Assembly: GCF_023159225.1 (NCBI RefSeq)
Contig: NC_063167.1
Coordinates: forward strand, 22,261,360-22,325,359
Direction: 5' to 3'
DNA length: 64,000 nt
Source of the DNA: Perognathus longimembris pacificus
Taxonomy: Eukaryota > Chordata > Mammalia > Rodentia > Heteromyidae
Positions 58,992 through 64,000 of this stretch are shown in pieces (position 1 is the first letter of the stretch; the number at the start of each line of letters is the position of its first letter). The position numbers were made by a program, and so were the translations under genes. The notes under the pieces were generated by a model. That model saw nothing but the letters and a program-made list of their open reading frames with translations. It searched no databases and was not told where the DNA came from.

Positions 58992-59045
58992 GATCTCAAA
59001 CTTCTGAACAGGAGCTCTTCCTAGACACCAAGATATTTGAGAAAG
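58992..59045 (+). CDS. ZMYM4: ZMYM4 exon E20 (54 nt, symmetric)
   Basis: Encodes GSQTSEQELFLDTKIFEK plus one base of an Asp codon. Short acidic/hydrophobic linker matching the human peptide closely. Phase 1 to 1 and a multiple of three; weak donor GTTTGT, shared with E21. These are features of a skippable cassette exon. Confidence 0.92.
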
Positions 59046-59364
59046 GTTTGTAGTTGTGAATATATTTTAGTTCTTATAAATCTTACCTGCTGTTAGTAAT
59101 TGAAACCCATAGAAAATTATTGGTCTAATATTTGCAATTTTAACTAATTTTAAGTGACACCAGTTGTCGGTCATATGTGCTAATTGGTATAATAACTTCA
59201 TCTTGTTGTTTTAAGCATAAATTGAGTTACTGTTTTAATGTACACATCAAAAGTATGAAATCAATTCTGTGAGCTCATGAATGAATACAAGTTATTTTAT
59301 TATTGAGTCTGTTGAGGTTCAGGATAGTTTCTAAACATGTTAAGAGTATATTTTTCTTTATCAG
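59046..59364 (+). other. Intron E20-E21 (319 nt)
   Basis: AT-rich unique sequence only. The E21-E22 intron (59545-59933, 389 nt) is likewise repeat-free. Confidence 0.85.
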
Positions 59365-59544
59365 ACCAAGGAAGTACATACAGTGGTGATCTTGAATCAG
59401 AGGCTGTATCCACACCACATAGCTGGGAGGAAGAGCTAAATCATTATGCCTTAAAGTCAAATGCTGTGCAAGAAGCTGATTCGGAACTAAAGCAGTTCTC
59501 AAAAGGAGAAACTGAACAGGATCTGGAAGCAGATTTTCCCTCAG
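59365..59544 (+). CDS. ZMYM4: ZMYM4 exon E21 (180 nt, symmetric, acidic)
   Basis: Encodes DQGSTYSGDLESEAVSTPHS, then a Glu-rich stretch (WEEELNHYALKSNAVQEADS) to LEADFPS. Acceptor ttatcag; weak donor GTTTGT. Reading through the donor would add about 30 codons and stop at 59637, which is intron sequence. It leaves after one base of the next codon, which E22 completes as Glu. Confidence 0.95.
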
Positions 59545-59933
59545 GTTTGTGGAACATAGACTACCCACTGAAAGTCCTTTGTGTAGAATATCAGCAAGAT
59601 CCCACACTGACATCAAGCAGCTATATGCTGATAACCTAGGAACACAACCATCTCTGCCTTTAGCAAAATGTTCCCAGAAGTGATTAATTTGGTTTTTGAC
59701 CTTTTTTAAAAAAACATTTACTGTAGTAATTATTTATAAAAGATTTTCCTGAGTGTTGATGAAGTTTTCATTTAAGTGCTGCATTCTTTGTTTCTCTTTT
59801 TAAGTATATATGGAGTTCTCATTTTATCACAAAATAAAAAATAGAGTGACTACCTCATATATTTTTTCTCAGTATAGATGTTTAATTCTATGAGTTATTT
59901 ACCTCATACTTTGCTTTCTGCTGACTATTATAG

Positions 59934-60028
59934 AATCCTTTGACCCACTTAATAAAGGACAGGGAGTCCAGGCACGTTCTCGAACAAGGCGACGACACAG
60001 AGATGGCTTCCCTCAGCCCAGAAGAAGA
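59934..60028 (+). CDS. ZMYM4: ZMYM4 exon E22 (95 nt, Arg-rich NLS-like segment)
   Basis: Encodes ESFDPLNKGQGVQARSRTRR and then RHRDGFPQPRRR. The RTRRRHR cluster and the terminal RRR, which continues with basic residues in the human protein, look like a nuclear localisation signal. Consensus donor GTAAGT after a complete Arg codon. No later exon was found before 64000. Confidence 0.95.
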
Positions 60029-60224
60029 GTAAGTTGTAACTTAATTCTTTCCTTCCATTTTACCAGTTTACTCTTGTTGGTCATAAAGCTCGTAACAGAG
60101 TCAGCTAATTCCAAACATTATTCTGCAACCTCCTATTTTTGTTTTACATTTCTTTTAGCCAGGACTTTTTCTTTTGTTTCTGTAATTGAGAGTTTTGTTT
60201 CGTTACATTAAAAACCTATTATAG

Positions 60225-60410
60225 GGGCTAGGGATATGGCCTAGTGGTAAAGTGCTTGCCTTGAATATGTGAAGCCCTGGGCTCAATTCCTCAGCACCAC
60301 CAGAAGGGGCTGTGGCTCAAGTGGTAGAGTAGCCTTGAGCAAAAAGAAGCCAGGGACAGTGTTCAGGCCCTGAGTTCAATTCCCAGGACTAGCAAAACAA
60401 CACAAAACAA
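60225..60410 (+). mobile_element. IDL SINE hosting the L1 at its tail
   Basis: TSD aaaaacctattatag at 60210-60224; the other copy (aaaaacctatttatag) now lies at 61324-61339 beyond the L1. Confidence 0.88.
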
Positions 60411-60424
60411 AAAAAACCTATTTT

Positions 60425-61321
60425 TTTTCTTATTTATTGTCAAAGTGATGTACAGAGAGGTTACAGTTTTATACGTTAAGCATTGGATACATTTCTTGTA
60501 CTGTTTGTTACGTCCTCCCTCATTCCCCCCTCTCCCTTCCCCCTTTCCCTCTCCCCTCATGAGTTGTTCAGTTGGTTTACACCAAACAGTTTTGCAAGTA
60601 TTGCTTTTGTAGTCATTTGTCTTTTTATCCTGTGTCTCTTGATTTTGGTATTCCCTTTCACTTTCCTAGTTCTAATACCAGTATATACAGTTTCCAATGT
60701 ACTCAGATAAGATACAGTGATAGTGCAGGTACAACCAAAGGAAGGGATACAAGAGGATCATTAAGAATAGAAGTTACGGTTTCACATGGCATGTTGAAAG
60801 TAATTACAACAGTGATATAACAGTCGTTTCCATAACATGGAGTTCATTTCACTTAGCATTATCTTATACATTCATAGGGGCATAGCTATTAGACTCTTGT
60901 GATCCTCTGCTGTGACTAGCCTAAACCTGTGCTAATTATTCCCAATGAGAGAGACCATAGAGTCCATGTTTCTTTGGGTCTGGCTCACTTCATTTAGTAT
61001 AATTTCCTCAGAAGGCTAAACATAGAGCTCCCCTATGACCCAAGCAGCCCCACTTTTGGGCATCTACCCAAAAAACCACAAGACCACAAACAGGAACACA
61101 CTGAAGCCACCAGCACAACAATGTTCATCGCAGCACAATTTGTCGTAGCTAAAATATGGAACTAACCCAGATGCCCCTCAGTAGACGAATGGATCAGGAA
61201 AATGTGGTACATATACACAATGGAATTTTATGCCTCTATCAGGAGGAATGACATTGCCCCATTCATAAGGAAATGAAGGACTTGGAAAAAATTATACTAA
61301 GTGAGCCAGACCCAAAGAAAC
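60425..61321 (-). mobile_element. Twin-primed (5'-inverted) L1 insertion
   Basis: 60425 to about 61005 is antisense L1 3' UTR; about 61005-61321 is sense L1 ORF2-end sequence. The two arms overlap, sharing the agccagacccaaagaaac sequence in inverted orientation. Flanking copies of aaaaaacctattt at about 60411-60423 and 61323-61334 are the target-site duplication. Confidence 0.75.
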
Positions 61322-61535
61322 AAAAAAACCTATTTATAGTTCTTTTTGTTATCTTTTATTCAAGTCTAAATGTAGCTATTTTTGTCTGCTTTAATTCTGA
61401 ACTTTACTGTTTTATATAACCAAGTTGTAAGAGTAAAGTTCATATAGCCTGTTTTTCATGTCACAAGGGCTTTCCTATATACCAAAGTTAAAAGAGAATA
61501 ATAGTCTAGTGTCGTCCCCGTCTCCCCCCTCCCCT

Positions 61536-61830
61536 CCTTACACTTTCCCTGAGCAATTCACCTCAAGGGCTAGCACTCTACCACTTGAGCCACAGGGCCA
61601 CTTCTGCTTTTCTGGTGGTTAATTGGATATAAGAGTCTCATGGACTTTCCTGCCTGGGTTGGCTTTGAACTGTGATCTTCAGATCTCAGCCCCTTGAGTA
61701 ACTGAGATTACAGGTAAAAGCCACCTGTGCCTTGCAGAGGTGTGGCCCAGGTTGGTCTTGAACTCGTGATCTTCCTGCCTCATCCTCCTCATTGATTACT
61801 GGCATGTGTCACCACAGCTGGCTTATCTTT
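61536..61830 (-). mobile_element. B1-ID SINE followed by B1
   Basis: B1-ID at 61536-61735 and a classical antisense B1 at 61736-61830 (ggttggtcttgaactcgtga). Confidence 0.7.
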
Positions 61831-62659
61831 AAAAGTTGTTCTGTTGAGGAGCTAACTACCATTTCCTGTGTGCGGAGCTGGAATTACTTCTCTTTTCCAT
61901 TTCTACTACTTTAAACCTGTTATGGTAAAATAAATCCTTGCTAAAACTTTGAAAACTAAATAAGCAAAATTGGCTCCATTGAATTTTGATTCCAGCATTT
62001 AATTTAACAAAATAAATATCAAGAAGCTGAACATGTCTTAGAGGAGAAAGGGTTCAAGGAAGATGAGTGGAAAGAGGAATGGTGGGTAAATACAGTCATA
62101 ATAATGTTCATATGTAAAAATAGAAGTAGAAAACTTGAGATGCAGAGGTTGGGACTGATGGGGTGGATGGATGTGACACTGATGATACATTGTACATGTT
62201 GAAATAGTACAACTATTAAAAGATAAAAATATTCATAAATTTTAGATGTAGTTTTGATGGGCTTCACAAATATGCACAGTATGTAATTGCCATCATAGTC
62301 AACAGCTGTGTTGTATCAAGTTTTCTCTGGCCACCTTTTGCAGTTAGCCTCATACTTAATTTCCTTTTCTACAATTCCCTATCAACAGTATCACATAGTA
62401 TACCGTCTTGTGCACTGTGCTGTCTCCTTAGTGTTTTGAGAATCATCACTGTTGTTTCAGGTCTCTGGTTTGTTTCTTTTATTTCTTCCCCCCCTCCCCT
62501 TTTTTTTTTGCCCAGGTGTGAAGGGTGGGAGGAGGGAGGGAAGGTCTAAGACCAGGTTTTGAACTCTGTACCTGATGCTTTCGCTCATTGGCCAGCAGTG
62601 GAGCCGTTCCTCCAACTCCTGTTTTGTTTTGTTTTTATTTCTGAATACCATTTTATTAT

Positions 62660-62990
62660 AAAACCCCCAAATTTGTGCAGCTGTATAACAGGTAATTGAA
62701 AATTTGCATTGTTTCCAGTTTGGGGTTACTTTTGAATAAAAGTGAAGAATATTCTTGAATAGATCTTTGTGTGAACATATGTTTTAATTTCCCTTGAAGA
62801 ATGGAATTGCTAGATCTTATGGTAAGTATATTTATAAGTTTACAAAAAGTAGATGTACTATTTTACATTTCCATCAGCAGTTTATGTAAGTCCACAACCT
62901 TCATGACTGCTTATTGTTAAACTTGGATATTAGCCAGTTTAGTTGTTGTATAGTGGTATCTTGTAATTTACTTTTTTTCCTCTGATAATT
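62660..62990 (-). mobile_element. Ancient L1/HAL1-type fragment, antisense
   Basis: Contains aatggaattgctagatctta, then cattttacatttccatcagc and agtggtatcttgtaat landmarks of the reverse-complement L1M/HAL1 3' region. Confidence 0.55.
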
Positions 62991-63002
62991 AATACTGTTG
63001 GT

Positions 63003-63192
63003 TTTTTGTTTTTTGGCCAATCCTGGGGCTTGAACTCAGGGCCTAGGTACTGTCCCCGAGCTTTTTTTGCTCAAAGCTAGCACTTGGCCACAGCGCCACT
63101 TCCGGCCTTTTCTGTTTATGTGGTACTGAGGAATTGAACCCAGGGCTTGCTACTAGGCAAGCCCTCTACCACTAAGCCACATTCCTAGCCAT
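63003..63192 (-). mobile_element. IDL SINE, older copy
   Basis: Small deletions (cacttggccacagcgccac). Confidence 0.8.
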
Positions 63193-63252
63193 TGTTGAGC
63201 ATCTTCTTATGTGCATATTTGCCATTTATGTGTTTTCCTTGGTAGATACTCA

Positions 63253-63454
63253 TTTTTTTTTTTTTTTTTTTTTGCCAGCTTGAACTCAGGGTTTAAGCAC
63301 TGTCCCTGGCTTCTTTTTGCTCAAGGCTAGCACTCTACCACTTGAGCCACAGCACTACTTCAGGCTTTTTCTTTTTATGTGGTGCTGAAGAATCGAACCC
63401 AAGGCTTCACACATGCTAGGCAAGCACTCTACCACTAAGTCACATTCCCAGCCG
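63253..63454 (-). mobile_element. IDL SINE
   Basis: T20 head; flanking gatactca on both sides. Confidence 0.87.
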
Positions 63455-63544
63455 ATACTCAAATCTTTAATATTCTTTGGGTGGGTGGGTTGTCAATGAA
63501 CTATAGATGCCTTCTTATTGTGTTATTGTTTGTTTATTTTTCTG

Positions 63545-63855
63545 TTTTGAGACAGTCTCACTGAATAGCTCTATCTGGCCTATAATGAGGCAGGCTTCAA
63601 CCTCAATAATCAGTCTCACAACTGCTGGAGTTACAGGCATGCACCTGGCATAAATACTCTTTTTATGGATACAATTATTTTATCAGCAGTTTTGCTTCTA
63701 TCCTGTGACCTCCTTTTTTAGGTTGTTAATTAACAATAAGAGTCCCACCGACTTTACTGCCTAGATAGGCTTGGAGTCACCATCATCACGATCCTCAGAT
63801 CTCAGCCTCTTGAGTAGCTAAGATTATAGGTGTGAGCCACTTGGCACCCAGTTTT
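63545..63855 (-). mobile_element. B1 and B1-ID fragments
   Basis: B1 at 63545-63652 (gagacagtctcactgaatag) and the B1 half of a B1-ID at 63715-63855. Confidence 0.6.
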
Positions 63856-64000
63856 TTTTTTCTTAATGGTAAACAGAAAATTTCTATTTAAAAAAGCTAA
63901 TCAAACTTTGCTCTTTATACTTTATAATAGTCCATCTAAAAATGTTTACTCATGCACCTGAGGTATTATTCTCTTATTTTCTTCTAGAAGTTTCATAGTT

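Larger units (their letters stand above)
60029..64000 (+). other. Intron downstream of E22 (continues past window)
   Basis: SINE plus twin-primed L1 complex (60210-61339), B1-ID and B1 (61536-61830), old L1 (62660-62990), two IDL copies, B1 and B1-ID fragments. Unique at 61840-62500. No match to the next expected ZMYM4 peptide (basic GRKKS) was found. Confidence 0.75.

Noticed and set aside
63988..64000. Possible start of the next ZMYM4 exon after ttcttctag at the window end
   Set aside because: The acceptor looks plausible, but the visible bases (aagtttcatagtt) do not encode the expected basic peptide and too little is present to judge.

Overview
This 64 kb window is mammalian nuclear DNA carrying one protein-coding gene, the central part of ZMYM4 (zinc finger MYM-type containing 4), on the + strand. 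I recognised it from the translated exons. Twenty-two coding exons, E1 to E22, run from 10882 to 60028. Every junction is GT-AG, and the exons join in phase into 3,501 nt (1,167 codons) with no stop. The start codon exon, the promoter, the C-terminal part (Cre-like DUF3504 region) and the 3' UTR lie outside the window. The exons are called E1-E22 here; in the human gene they probably correspond to exons 2-23.

Organism: the repeat landscape points to a castorimorph rodent, most likely a geomyoid (kangaroo rat, pocket mouse or gopher). The evidence is a roughly 200 bp dimeric tRNA/ID-derived SINE matching what I recall as IDL-Geo (42 copies or fragments seen), plus a B1 (7SL)-ID chimeric SINE (about 38 copies or fragments). 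This assignment is from memory and was not computed.

Layout: 1-10881 is intron, largely a mosaic of antisense L1 broken up by SINEs. E1 (10882-10927) is a 46-nt exon. A 12.7 kb intron follows, then the large acidic N-terminal exon E2. E3-E4 carry two SUMO-consensus lysines. After an 8.8 kb intron, E5-E14 (35382-48904) encode ten Cys-rich MYM-type modules, many split across exon boundaries. E15-E17 encode a low-complexity linker. E18-E19 encode a Pro/Val-rich strip followed by an acidic helix. E20-E22 end in an Arg-rich, NLS-like segment. 60029-64000 is intron with a twin-primed L1 and more SINEs.

No operon, CRISPR, phage or other exotic system is present. The most useful leads are: an unannotated 52-nt exon-like segment (40665-40716) with exactly the phase of E6, which could replace it in frame; an in-frame 42-nt microexon candidate (52216-52257); a SINE insertion whose target-site duplication includes the E19 splice donor; a twin-primed L1 nested in a SINE tail; and two L1 tails that stop inside the same G-rich 3'-UTR tract.
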